Shown here: one piece after another, positions 16,524 to 24,585 of the stretch | How the letters are laid out: each line of letters begins with the position of its first letter | Position numbering within the stretch: position 1 is the first letter of the stretch | Assembly: GCF_025717045.1 (NCBI RefSeq) | Contig: NZ_JAOVZN010000003.1 | Location: 124,001-188,000 of the forward strand | Length of the DNA stretch: 64,000 nt | DNA from: Flavobacterium sp. SH_e | GTDB taxonomy: Bacteria > Bacteroidota > Bacteroidia > Flavobacteriales > Flavobacteriaceae | Direction: 5' to 3' | Position numbers and translations under genes: made by a program | Notes under the pieces: generated by a model | The model's database searches: none | Told to the model about the DNA's origin: nothing | Seen by the model: the letters and a program-made list of their open reading frames with translations, nothing else

Positions 16524-16611
16524 CTTTATTTTTATTTATTCTAAATAGAGAGAAATATTCCTAAAAATTAAATCAATATTGTACAATTCAATAACCATAA
16601 ATTATCGAAAT

Positions 16612-18102
16612 ATGAAAAAGAATCTTTTCGTTTCTTTTGCATTAGCTGCGACTTTATTTGTAAATGCACAGCAAAAAAACTCGTTGTTAGATGCTGCATT
16701 CTGGAAAACTTCCCCAAGTGTTGAAACGGTTCAAGCAGAAATCGCTAAAGGAAATAATCCAGCTGAAGCTAATGTAAATGCTTTTGATGTTACAACATTA
16801 GCAATTAATAATGATGCTCCTTTTGCAACTATCAAATTTTTAGTAGAACAACCTGGAAATTCGATTACAAAATTAACTCACGATAATCGTATCTATCTGC
16901 ACTGGGCTGCTTACAAAGGAAATACAGAATTAGTACAATATCTTACAACAAAAGGTTCTGACGTAAATTTTGAAGACAGCCACGGAACTGCTCCTGCTGA
17001 TTTCGCAGCTTCAAACGGTCAATCAAATCCTGCGATGTACGATGTTTTTTTCAAAGCAGGTCTTAATCCAACAAAAAAATATGCAAACGGCGCTAATCTT
17101 CTACTTTTAGCAATTGCAACAGATAAAGATTTAAAAGCTGCCGAATATTTTTCTACTAAAGGAATGTCTTTAAAAGACGTTGATAATGATGGAAATACTG
17201 CCTTTACTTATGCTGCAAGAGCAGGAAACCTTCCACTTTTGAAGAAACTTTTAGAAAAAGGAATTAAACCAACTAGCGATGCTCTTTTATTTGCGGCACA
17301 AGGAAGCCGTAGAGAAACTAATACTTTGGAAACCTATAAATATTTGGTTGAAGAAGTAAAAATTAAAGCAACTGCTCAAAACAAAGCAGGACAAAACGTA
17401 TTGCATATTTTGGCTGGAAAACCTAATCAGACAGAAATCATTAAATATTTCTTAGAAAAAGGTGTTGATGTAAACAAAGCTGATAAAGAAGGAAATACGC
17501 CAGTTATGGCAGCTGCAGCAGCGAGAGAAACTGCTGTTTTAGAATTGTTTCTTCCAATTGCAAAAAACATAAATGCCCAAAATCTAAAAGGAGAATCTGC
17601 TTTGACTTTCGCTGTTAGAAACGGATCTCCAGATGCAGTAAATTTACTTTTGACTAAAGGTGCTGATGTAAATGTAAAAGATAAAGACGGAAATAATTTA
17701 GGCGTTTATTTAGTACAATCTTATCGTCCGGCTGGAAGAGAAAAAGTAACTATAGATCCTTTTGATGCAAAAGCTAAATCTCTTCAAGATAAAGGATTGA
17801 ACTTAGCGACTCCGCAAAAAGATGGAAATACTTTATATCATTTAGCCATTACAAAAAATGATGTTTCACTTCTTAAAAAAATAACTGATTTAAAAGTTGA
17901 TGTCAATGCTAAAAACAAAGATGGCTTAACAGTATTACATAGAGCTGCAATGATTTCAAAAGATGATTCTGTTTTAAAATATTTAGTTTCTATTGGAGCT
18001 AAAAAAGACATCAGCACAGAATTCGACGAAACGGCTTACGCTTTAGCAAAAGAAAATGAGCTGTTAACTAAAAACAACGTTTCTGTTGAATTTTTAAAAT
18101 AA
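16612..18102 (+). CDS. Exported ankyrin-repeat protein
   Basis: From ATG 16612 the protein is 496 residues with a clear signal peptide (MKKNLFVSFALAATLFVNAQ); an earlier in-frame ATG at 16579 would spoil it. Ankyrin repeats run through the rest, with recognisable units such as DGNTAFTYAARAGNLPLLKKL, GQNVLHILAG and DGLTVLHRAAMI. Ankyrin repeats bind protein partners, so a periplasmic scaffold or inhibitor role is likely. It leads a co-directional set with a DUF2271 protein, a PepSY flavoreductase and ApbE, separated from the DUF2271 gene by 100 bp that hold a hairpin. The link to flavin redox chemistry is inferred from this order. Confidence 0.85.
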   Translation: MKKNLFVSFALAATLFVNAQQKNSLLDAAFWKTSPSVETVQAEIAKGNNPAEANVNAFDVTTLAINNDAPFATIKFLVEQPGNSITKLTHDNRIYLHWAAYKGNTELVQYLTTKGSDVNFEDSHGTAPADFAASNGQSNPAMYDVFFKAGLNPTKKYANGANLLLLAIATDKDLKAAEYFSTKGMSLKDVDNDGNTAFTYAARAGNLPLLKKLLEKGIKPTSDALLFAAQGSRRETNTLETYKYLVEEVKIKATAQNKAGQNVLHILAGKPNQTEIIKYFLEKGVDVNKADKEGNTPVMAAAAARETAVLELFLPIAKNINAQNLKGESALTFAVRNGSPDAVNLLLTKGADVNVKDKDGNNLGVYLVQSYRPAGREKVTIDPFDAKAKSLQDKGLNLATPQKDGNTLYHLAITKNDVSLLKKITDLKVDVNAKNKDGLTVLHRAAMISKDDSVLKYLVSIGAKKDISTEFDETAYALAKENELLTKNNVSVEFLK

Positions 18103-18126
18103 ACAATTAATTAATAATCAATATTT

Positions 18127-18169
18127 GAAATTCCAAATTCCAAACTCTATTTTTGGGATTTGGGATTTC
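18127..18169 (+). repeat. Wobble-paired 18-bp hairpin between ankyrin and DUF2271 genes
   Basis: The arms at 18127-18144 and 18152-18169 (GAAATTCCAAATTCCAAA and TTTGGGATTTGGGATTTC) pair along their full length in plus-strand RNA if G-U pairs are allowed. On the other strand the same positions would be C-A mismatches. It may tune expression between the genes or be a decayed intergenic repeat. Confidence 0.5.
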
Positions 18170-18202
18170 ACATTACAAATCCACACAAATACATAATTTC
18201 AG

Positions 18203-18685
18203 ATGAAATCAATATTAAAAATTGCTCTTACAAGCGCTTTTATCTTTCTAGTTTCTTTTCAATCTCAGGCACAATCTAGCAAATACAAGATTATGCTGCA
18301 AATGAATAATTATATGGGAGAAGGTGCTTACATCGTTGTTTCTTTAGTTAATTCGGCTGGTGAATACGAAAAAACGCTTTATGTAATGGGCGATGACAAA
18401 AAATGGTACAAGTCTTTAAAAGAATGGAATAAATTTCATACTGCAAAATCAGAAGATATTAGTGCAAAAACTGGAGCTTCTGTAACTGGAGGCGATCGTA
18501 GTGTGACAACTATCGAAATCGAAAATTCTAAAATTAATAAAGGTTACAAATTACGTTTTGAATCTGCTGTTGAAGATCAGAAATATTATGTGAGCGATCT
18601 TGAAATTCCGCTTACAACTGAAGGTCTTGCAGATAAAACTGATGGTAAAGGTTACATCAAATACGTAAGATTAAGTAAAATATAA
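18203..18685 (+). CDS. DUF2271-type periplasmic protein, possible flavinylation substrate
   Basis: A 160-residue protein with signal peptide (cleavage near SQAQ) that I place in the DUF2271 family. Residues 90-95 read TGASVT, preceded by D85. This resembles the ApbE acceptor motif (S/T)GA(T/S)x(T/S) known from NqrC and RnfG, in which FMN is attached to the fourth residue; here that would be S93. The gene is 27 bp from the PepSY flavoreductase gene and two genes from apbE, which supplies the FMN transferase. I infer a periplasmic FMN-carrying electron-transfer protein; direct proof is missing, and DUF2271 proteins may serve other roles. Confidence 0.7.
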   Translation: MKSILKIALTSAFIFLVSFQSQAQSSKYKIMLQMNNYMGEGAYIVVSLVNSAGEYEKTLYVMGDDKKWYKSLKEWNKFHTAKSEDISAKTGASVTGGDRSVTTIEIENSKINKGYKLRFESAVEDQKYYVSDLEIPLTTEGLADKTDGKGYIKYVRLSKI

Positions 18686-18712
18686 TACGACTACATTTCT
18701 AGAATACACTCA

Positions 18713-20896
18713 ATGACTCTTTCTTTTTGGCGTTACGCACATTTGGCTTTGGCCTTATTTTCTTCTATTTTTTTGCTTTTGGCTTCGGTAACAGGAATCA
18801 TTCTGGCAGTCGATGCAGTTCAGGAAAAAACGCTTCCTTATAAAGCTGAAAATTTTAATAAAATAACTTTAGGCGAAACACTACCAATTTTAAAGAAAGC
18901 GTATCCAGAAATTACAGAATTGAGTGTAGATTACAATCAATTTGTAACACTTAAGGCTATTGATGAAGATGGAAATGACGTTAATGCTTACATTGATCCA
19001 AAAACTGGAAAAGCATTAGGAACTCCTATAAAAAAATCAGAATTCATTAAATGGATTACTAGTTTGCATCGTTCTCTGTTTCTTCATGAAGCAGGACGAT
19101 TTTTTGTTGGCGTTATTTCTTTTTGCTTGTTATTAATATCAATTTCGGGTTTCGTGTTGGTTCTAAAAAGACAGCGCGGCATCCGAAATTTCTTTTCTAA
19201 AATTATTAAAGAATATTTTGCGCAATATTACCATGTTCTTTTAGGAAGATTAGCTTTAATTCCGATTTTGATTATTTCGCTTACAGGAGCTTATTTATCG
19301 TTGGAAAGATTCAACTTTTTTATGGGTGAAGAAAAAGCTAAACCTGTAAAAACAGAACTTTCAGCCAAAGCAAAAACAACTTCCATTTTCAAAACAACTT
19401 TATTATCAGATGTAAAAAAAATCGAATTTCCGTTTACAGATGATCCAGAAGAATATTATATAATTGAATTGAAAGATCGAGAAGTTGAAGTAAATCAAGT
19501 TACAGGAGCTGTAATTTCTGAAAAAAAATCTCCTATAACTGCACAATATGCAGCTTTGAGTCTTGATCTTCATACGGGAAGAATTAACGGAATCTGGGCT
19601 GTAATTTTGGCTATTGCGTGCCTTAATATTTTGTTCTTCATTTATTCTGGTTTTGCGATTACCTTGAAACGAAGATCAAGCCTGATTAAAAATAAATTTA
19701 AAGCAAACGAAAGTACTTTTATTCTTTTAGTAGGTTCTGAAAATGGAAGTTCTTTCCGATTTGCAAACGCAATTCTGAAGCAAATAATAGATCAAGGACA
19801 TAAAGCTTTTATAACCGAATTGAATAAGTTTACCGCTTATCCAAAAGCAGAACATATTATCGTATTTTCTTCAACGCATGGTTTGGGAGATGCGCCTTCT
19901 AATGCTAACAAATTCAAAACATTATTAGAAAAACAAAATCAGGAGCAGAAAATCAATTTTTCTGTAGTTGGTTTTGGTTCTAAATCATATCCAGATTTCT
20001 GCGGATTTGCAATTGAAATTGATCAGCTTTTAGAAAATCAAAATTGGACGGAACGTTTTTTAGATCTACAAACTGTAAATGACAAATCGGCTGTAGAATT
20101 TGTTGAATGGGCAAAATTATGGAGTGCCAAAACAGGAATTCCATTAGCTACAACACCTTCTTTATACAATCACATTCCGAAAGGTTTGCAAAAATTAATG
20201 GTTTTAGATAAAACTCCAATTTCTGAGACCGAGCATACTTTTATTTTGACTTTGCGTCCGAACATGAGAACTAAATTCACTTCTGGTGATTTATTAGCAA
20301 TTTATCCAGCTAATGATTCAAGAGAGCGTCTCTACTCAATTGGAAATCATTCTGGAAATATTCAATTAGTTGTAAAACTTCATCCAAACGGTTTAGGTTC
20401 CGGATATTTAAATGCTTTAGAACCTGGAAATGTTATAAAAGCTCAGATTGTTAAAAATCCTGCTTTCCATCTTCCGAAGAAAGCGCAAAAAGTAGCTTTT
20501 ATTTCTAACGGAACAGGAATCGCTCCTTTCTTAGGAATGATTGAACAGAATAATACTAAAAAAGAACTGCATCTTTATAGCGGATTCAGAATGGAAACGC
20601 CAACGCTGATGGCTTATAAAAAGTTTGCAGGAATCATGATTCGGAAAGAACAACTTGATAATTTTCATGTTGCTTTATCTCGTGAAGCAGAACATATTTA
20701 TGTAATGGATTTGATTAAAAGAGATTCTTCGTTTTTTGTTTATTTATTAAAAAGAGGTGGTGTTATCATGATTTGTGGTTCGCTTCAAATGCAAAAAGAT
20801 GTTGAAGTAGTTTTGAATGAATTATGCACAGCAAACCAATTAAAAACGCTTTCAGAATATAAGGCCAATAATCAAATTTTAACCGACTGTTATTAG
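18713..20896 (+). CDS. PepSY-domain membrane flavoreductase
   Basis: A 727-residue fusion. The N-terminal part (about 1-340) has PepSY-associated transmembrane helices (near 10-32, 135-155, 180-200, 290-315) with periplasmic loops. A flavodoxin-like domain follows (about 350-470; VGSENGSSF, SSTHGLGDAP), then a ferredoxin-reductase-type FAD/NAD(P)H module (about 490-727; RLYSIGNHSG, NGTGIAPFLGM, HLYSGFR) as in sulfite reductase flavoprotein. It should carry electrons from cytoplasmic NAD(P)H across the inner membrane. The next gene, apbE, starts 8 bp later, so it is one operon. Such proteins are linked by published surveys to flavinylated extracytoplasmic redox systems and iron uptake. Confidence 0.88.
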   Translation: MTLSFWRYAHLALALFSSIFLLLASVTGIILAVDAVQEKTLPYKAENFNKITLGETLPILKKAYPEITELSVDYNQFVTLKAIDEDGNDVNAYIDPKTGKALGTPIKKSEFIKWITSLHRSLFLHEAGRFFVGVISFCLLLISISGFVLVLKRQRGIRNFFSKIIKEYFAQYYHVLLGRLALIPILIISLTGAYLSLERFNFFMGEEKAKPVKTELSAKAKTTSIFKTTLLSDVKKIEFPFTDDPEEYYIIELKDREVEVNQVTGAVISEKKSPITAQYAALSLDLHTGRINGIWAVILAIACLNILFFIYSGFAITLKRRSSLIKNKFKANESTFILLVGSENGSSFRFANAILKQIIDQGHKAFITELNKFTAYPKAEHIIVFSSTHGLGDAPSNANKFKTLLEKQNQEQKINFSVVGFGSKSYPDFCGFAIEIDQLLENQNWTERFLDLQTVNDKSAVEFVEWAKLWSAKTGIPLATTPSLYNHIPKGLQKLMVLDKTPISETEHTFILTLRPNMRTKFTSGDLLAIYPANDSRERLYSIGNHSGNIQLVVKLHPNGLGSGYLNALEPGNVIKAQIVKNPAFHLPKKAQKVAFISNGTGIAPFLGMIEQNNTKKELHLYSGFRMETPTLMAYKKFAGIMIRKEQLDNFHVALSREAEHIYVMDLIKRDSSFFVYLLKRGGVIMICGSLQMQKDVEVVLNELCTANQLKTLSEYKANNQILTDCY

Positions 20897-20904
20897 AAAA
20901 CAAT

Positions 20905-21900
20905 ATGTCAATCAATTCTTGCTATCATAAAATTTTATTTCTATTTGTAATTACTTGCTGTTTTTCAGTGCATTCGCAAGTTTTAAGAAAAAGAACGACT
21001 TTGCTTATGGGTGGGCGTTTTGACATTAGTATTGTAGATAAAGATTCACTTTCGGCCGAACAAAACATTGATCTAGTTATTGGCGAAATTACCCGAATTG
21101 AAAATTTAATTTCTGATTGGAAACCCGATTCTCAAGTTTCCGAGGTTAATCAAAATGCAGGAATAAAACCCATTAAAGTAGATCGTGAAGTTTTCGAATT
21201 GACGCAAAGAGCGATTAAACTTTCTGAAATTACCAACGGCGGATTTGACATTAGTTTTGCAGCTTTAGATCGCATTTGGAAATTTGATGGCTCGATGACC
21301 GAAATGCCTTCAGCGGAAGCCATAAAAAAATCGGTTGAGAAAGTAGGTTATAAAAATATTATTTTAGACAGTACAGAATCGACTATTTTTCTAAAATTAA
21401 AAGGAATGAAAATTGGTTTCGGCGCTCTAGGCGAAGGTTATGCAACCGATAAATGTCGTAAAATGATGCTCGAAAAAGATGTTCAGGCTGGAATAATAAA
21501 CGGTTCAGGCGATATGAGTACTTGGGGAAAACAACCGAACGGACATGATTGGAAAATTGGAATTACAAATCCGTTTAATCCTGAAAAATTGATTGGAACT
21601 GTTGCGCTTAAACAAGGCGCTGTTACGACTTCTGGCAGTTATGAAAAATTTGTTGTTTTTAATGGAAAACGCTATTCTCATATTATAAATCCCGCAACTG
21701 GCTATCCCGCAACTGGTTTATGTAGCGTAACTGTTTTTGGCCCAAACGCAGAAACCGCCAACGGTTTAAGCACTTCTATAATGGTTTTAGGCCAAATAGA
21801 AGGCCTTCTTTTACTTCAAAAATTTCCTGAATACAGCTGTCTTATGATTACTGATAAAGGGAAAGTTATCAAATCTAAAAACTTTGATTATAATTTGTAA
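20905..21900 (+). CDS. apbE: FAD:protein FMN transferase
   Basis: A 331-residue ApbE with signal peptide, acting in the periplasm to attach FMN to Thr/Ser residues of target proteins. Motifs: TLLMGGRFDISI at the N-terminal part, GFDISFAAL, GALGEGYATDKC, GSGDMSTWGKQ and the metal/FAD-binding HIINPATGYP near residue 255. It closes the operon 8 bp after the PepSY flavoreductase. Candidate substrates are the DUF2271 protein and periplasmic loops of the reductase. A stem-loop terminator lies at 22131-22165. Confidence 0.93.
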   Translation: MSINSCYHKILFLFVITCCFSVHSQVLRKRTTLLMGGRFDISIVDKDSLSAEQNIDLVIGEITRIENLISDWKPDSQVSEVNQNAGIKPIKVDREVFELTQRAIKLSEITNGGFDISFAALDRIWKFDGSMTEMPSAEAIKKSVEKVGYKNIILDSTESTIFLKLKGMKIGFGALGEGYATDKCRKMMLEKDVQAGIINGSGDMSTWGKQPNGHDWKIGITNPFNPEKLIGTVALKQGAVTTSGSYEKFVVFNGKRYSHIINPATGYPATGLCSVTVFGPNAETANGLSTSIMVLGQIEGLLLLQKFPEYSCLMITDKGKVIKSKNFDYNL

Positions 21901-22130
21901 ATGGTTAATAGTTAATGGTTAATCGTAAATCATTAACAATTAGCAACTCACATTAAAAAAACATTAGAATCCACAAGGCAATTCTAATAATCTTCTAATT
22001 GTTTTATTAAGATTAAATTTTAATTATCATATAAGTTTGCAGTCCAATAAAACTGTAACATTGAAAAAAAATACGGCTGTGAAAACAGCACGTTAACCGC
22101 TCTCATTTTGAGATTTTTTTTTTTAAATTA
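21901..22130. other. Intergenic A+T-rich region after apbE
   Basis: The first 60 bp hold degenerate GGTTAAT/GTTAATGG repeats like those near 9760. The rest shows no coding frame or recognisable RNA. Confidence 0.4.
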
Positions 22131-22165
22131 AACATTCCGCTTCTGTCTTTAGTAAGCGGAATGTT
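22131..22165. terminator. Bidirectional terminator between apbE and the NmrA-like gene
   Basis: Perfect 12-bp arms AACATTCCGCTT (22131-22142) and AAGCGGAATGTT (22154-22165), followed by TTTTTAATTT on plus and preceded by an A/T-rich run that serves the minus strand. Confidence 0.85.
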
Positions 22166-22208
22166 TTTTAATTTATGTATTTAAAACATTTTAATCAATT
22201 GGTCATGA

Positions 22209-23084
22209 TTAGAATTTTGAAGAAAATTCTTTTGCAAAATCTTCTAATTTGATTTTTCCTTGTACGTTTCCATCATTGTTTAAGAAATCGGCAGCGATAG
22301 TTTCGTTTCTTAATCCTGTTCCCATTTCGGTATATAAACCAGCCATTTCTTCAGGAACTCCAGCTTGTGTCATTCCGCCAAAATATTGTTCATCTGTAAA
22401 CTCAATCCAAGGAAGTTCTGGTTTTCCAATAGCAGCTCCAAAAGTTTTTACAATTTCTGAAGGCGTTTTAACATCACTTACAATGTAACGAATGTTTTTG
22501 CCTTCTTGTGTTTTCTGCAATTCTTCTGCTGCGGCAAATGCAATATCTTCTGGATGCACTAACGGAATACGGTTTGACGCAGGGAAATTTGCTCCCATAA
22601 TCCCCGCTCCTTTTATCATCGGAATATCATTAAAGAAATTAAAGTAGAAATATCCAGCTCTCAAAAATGTAATTGAAGTGTCCAGTTTCTCATAAATCTT
22701 TTCAATATTATACAAACCTGCAATTGGTCCGTTTCCTGTCGGTAAATCAGCTCCAATACTGCTTAACATTACTACTCTTTTAATGTTGGCTGTCTGGATT
22801 GCTTTTGCGAAAGCGTGACCCGCATCTGTAGTGTTTTTAATAATATTTACTCCACCCATATTTGGAGGTGTCATTGCAAAAAGAGCATCTGCACCTGATA
22901 AAGCTTTAGAAAGAAAATCAGCATCGCTAACTGATCCAATTGCTGCTTTTGCACCTAAATTTTCGATGGCGTCTTTTCGATCTGCATTACTGCTGATAAC
23001 CGTTACATCGTGTCCCGATTTTACTAATTGTGCCGTCAACGGCTTTCCGATATTTCCTAACGAACCTGAGATTATAATTTTCAT
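22209..23084 (-). CDS. NmrA-like NAD(P)-binding oxidoreductase
   Basis: A 291-residue atypical short-chain dehydrogenase. The N-terminus MKIIISGSLGNIGKPL carries the glycine-rich dinucleotide-binding motif GxxGxxG; LFAMTPP and VVMLSSIGAD fit NmrA/HSCARG-type redox sensors and quinone reductases (YtfG-like). No signal peptide; cytoplasmic. It is divergent from an HxlR regulator, with overlapping promoters, so it is very likely the regulator's target and part of an electrophile or quinone response. The exact substrate is unknown. Confidence 0.85.
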   Translation of the reverse strand: MKIIISGSLGNIGKPLTAQLVKSGHDVTVISSNADRKDAIENLGAKAAIGSVSDADFLSKALSGADALFAMTPPNMGGVNIIKNTTDAGHAFAKAIQTANIKRVVMLSSIGADLPTGNGPIAGLYNIEKIYEKLDTSITFLRAGYFYFNFFNDIPMIKGAGIMGANFPASNRIPLVHPEDIAFAAAEELQKTQEGKNIRYIVSDVKTPSEIVKTFGAAIGKPELPWIEFTDEQYFGGMTQAGVPEEMAGLYTEMGTGLRNETIAADFLNNDGNVQGKIKLEDFAKEFSSKF

Positions 23085-23111
23085 CTTAAAATGTTTTTTT
23101 ATTTAACATTA

Positions 23112-23150
23112 CAAAGGTATCTTTGTACTTACTTTTATACAAGTACTTAC
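23112..23150. promoter_or_regulatory. Overlapping divergent promoters with GTACTTAC repeats
   Basis: Minus strand: TACCTTTG (23112-23119) with TTG at 23140-23142, spacing 20, for the NmrA-like gene. Plus strand: TATCTTTG (23118-23125) for the HxlR gene; the two -7 elements share two bases. Direct repeats GTACTTAC at 23125-23132 and 23143-23150 lie in the minus spacer and are candidate HxlR sites. Confidence 0.65.
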
Positions 23151-23165
23151 CCTAAAGTATGTATC

Positions 23166-23531
23166 ATGACAGCAATTAAAGAATCTTCTACTATTCAGGA
23201 AAACAAGCAGTATGCGTTGGAAAAATGTCCTGTAACTTTTGTTATGGAAAAAATTGGAGGCTACTGGAAACCTATTATTTTATATCATTTATCGACTGGA
23301 GATAAACGTTACAGCGAATTGAAAAGAGCAATTCCGGCCGTAACAGAAAAAATGCTTATTCAGCATTTAAAGCAACTTGAGGCTGATGGTTTGGTTATTC
23401 GAGAGGCAAAACCTGTTGTTCCACCATTTGTTACTTATAAACTAAGTAATGCGGGAAATGGCCTTTTACCTGTTATTGATGCAATGGCTGCGTGGGCTTT
23501 TAAAGTAAAAGACGGCGTCTATACTATTTAA
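23166..23531 (+). CDS. HxlR-family transcriptional regulator
   Basis: From ATG 23166 the protein is 121 residues; the upstream in-frame ATG at 23091 lies inside the promoter region and is rejected. It has the HxlR winged-helix: EKCPVTFVMEKIGGYWKPII at the start, then RYSELKRAI and the wing. The cysteine in the CPV motif is the conserved sensing thiol used by relatives such as YodB and HypR to detect electrophiles or disulfide stress. It is divergent from the NmrA-like gene, the usual arrangement for regulator and target. A hairpin overlaps its stop. Confidence 0.9.
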   Translation: MTAIKESSTIQENKQYALEKCPVTFVMEKIGGYWKPIILYHLSTGDKRYSELKRAIPAVTEKMLIQHLKQLEADGLVIREAKPVVPPFVTYKLSNAGNGLLPVIDAMAAWAFKVKDGVYTI

Positions 23532-23545
23532 TAGACACCGCCTTT
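23508..23545 (+). terminator. Imperfect stem-loop at the end of the HxlR gene
   Basis: 15-bp arms at 23508-23522 and 23531-23545 pair except for two wobble-type positions. It covers the stop codon; the T-run is poor. Confidence 0.4.
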
Positions 23546-23599
23546 CTTCAAGCAACAAAAAACTAATTAACTTAACTTATTTATATTGAATAACGCTTT

Positions 23600-24565
23600 T
23601 TAATTTTGTTTAATAAAAACCAAAGCTTCTTCGTAATTGGCAATTTGAGTTAGAGCATTGTAAATATATTTTGCAACCAAAGCTCCTCCATCTGAATTAA
23701 TCAGATCAATATCGTCATCAGGCGTATGATATTGCGGATGTCCGCCTGTATGAAAACCTACGGCAGAAATCGATTCTTTATAAAAGGAAACATGATCAGA
23801 ACCGCCAACGTCGCCTGCGTGTATAACGGGATTTAATCCGCTATTTTCTTGCAGTTTTTTCATTAATTCAACTCCGTTAGGAAAAGTTCCTGCGCCACCC
23901 ATATAAAGTTCTTTTTTATCATTTAATCTTCCAACCATATCCATATTCAGCATTACTTTTACGTTTTCTTTTGGAATTGGCAAATGATTGATAAAGTATT
24001 TAGAACCAAGCAATCCTTCTTCTTCTCCGCTAAAAGAAATAAAAATGATGCTTCTTTTTGGTTTCACTTTTTCCTTTGAAATTTCTTCTAAAATGCACAA
24101 TAATGCCGAAACGCCAGAAGCATTATCATCGGCTCCGTTGTGAATAGCAAAAGCTTCTTTCTTTTTACTTCCTGAATTGGGTCCGCCCCAGCCCCAGTGA
24201 TCGTAATGTGCGCCAATGACAATGTATTCGTTTTTTAGATTCGGATCTGAACCTTCGATATAACCGAAAACATTTTGAGTTGCAACACTATCCGATTTCA
24301 TTTTATTAATTCCTTCTTTCACAAAAAGTTTGAAAGGCTGATAATAGGAATTATTAAATTCTTTTAAACCGTATTTTTTAAAATACTTCTGAATGTATTC
24401 CGCAGCCTCGTTGTTTCCTTTTGTTCCTGGAAAACGCCCTTCTAATTTATCAGAAGATAAATATTTGTCGTGCTTATAAAAGGTTTTAGACATCTCCTTA
24501 TTTTGAGCATTCGATTGAATACTAAAAAATAAAACAACTAGAAGAAAGTTTTTTAAAGTTTGCAT
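23600..24565 (-). CDS. Exported M28-family zinc peptidase
   Basis: A 321-residue protein with signal peptide (to about residue 20). The M28 zinc-aminopeptidase pattern is visible: GAHYDHWG, GADDNASGV (bridging Asp), SGEEEGLLGS (catalytic Glu and ligand), NMDMVGRL and the late His in HPQYHTPDDD. It removes N-terminal residues from peptides in the periplasm or at the surface. It is the last gene of the SusC-led operon, 20 bp after the sialidase-like gene, so it may process glycopeptides released from glycoproteins together with the glycosidases; that role is inferred. Confidence 0.88.
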   Translation of the reverse strand: MQTLKNFLLVVLFFSIQSNAQNKEMSKTFYKHDKYLSSDKLEGRFPGTKGNNEAAEYIQKYFKKYGLKEFNNSYYQPFKLFVKEGINKMKSDSVATQNVFGYIEGSDPNLKNEYIVIGAHYDHWGWGGPNSGSKKKEAFAIHNGADDNASGVSALLCILEEISKEKVKPKRSIIFISFSGEEEGLLGSKYFINHLPIPKENVKVMLNMDMVGRLNDKKELYMGGAGTFPNGVELMKKLQENSGLNPVIHAGDVGGSDHVSFYKESISAVGFHTGGHPQYHTPDDDIDLINSDGGALVAKYIYNALTQIANYEEALVFIKQN

Positions 24566-24585
24566 ATTTTGTTTTTTGCCGAAAA

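Larger units (their letters stand above)
15768..16611. other. Long noncoding region between nrdB and the ankyrin gene
   Basis: About 840 bp without a credible gene. It contains the nrdB promoter, the four TTATCAACA boxes, a very A+T-rich middle (about 16080-16460), and the ankyrin-gene promoter at 16494-16523. No structured RNA was recognised, though the length leaves room for one. Confidence 0.6.
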
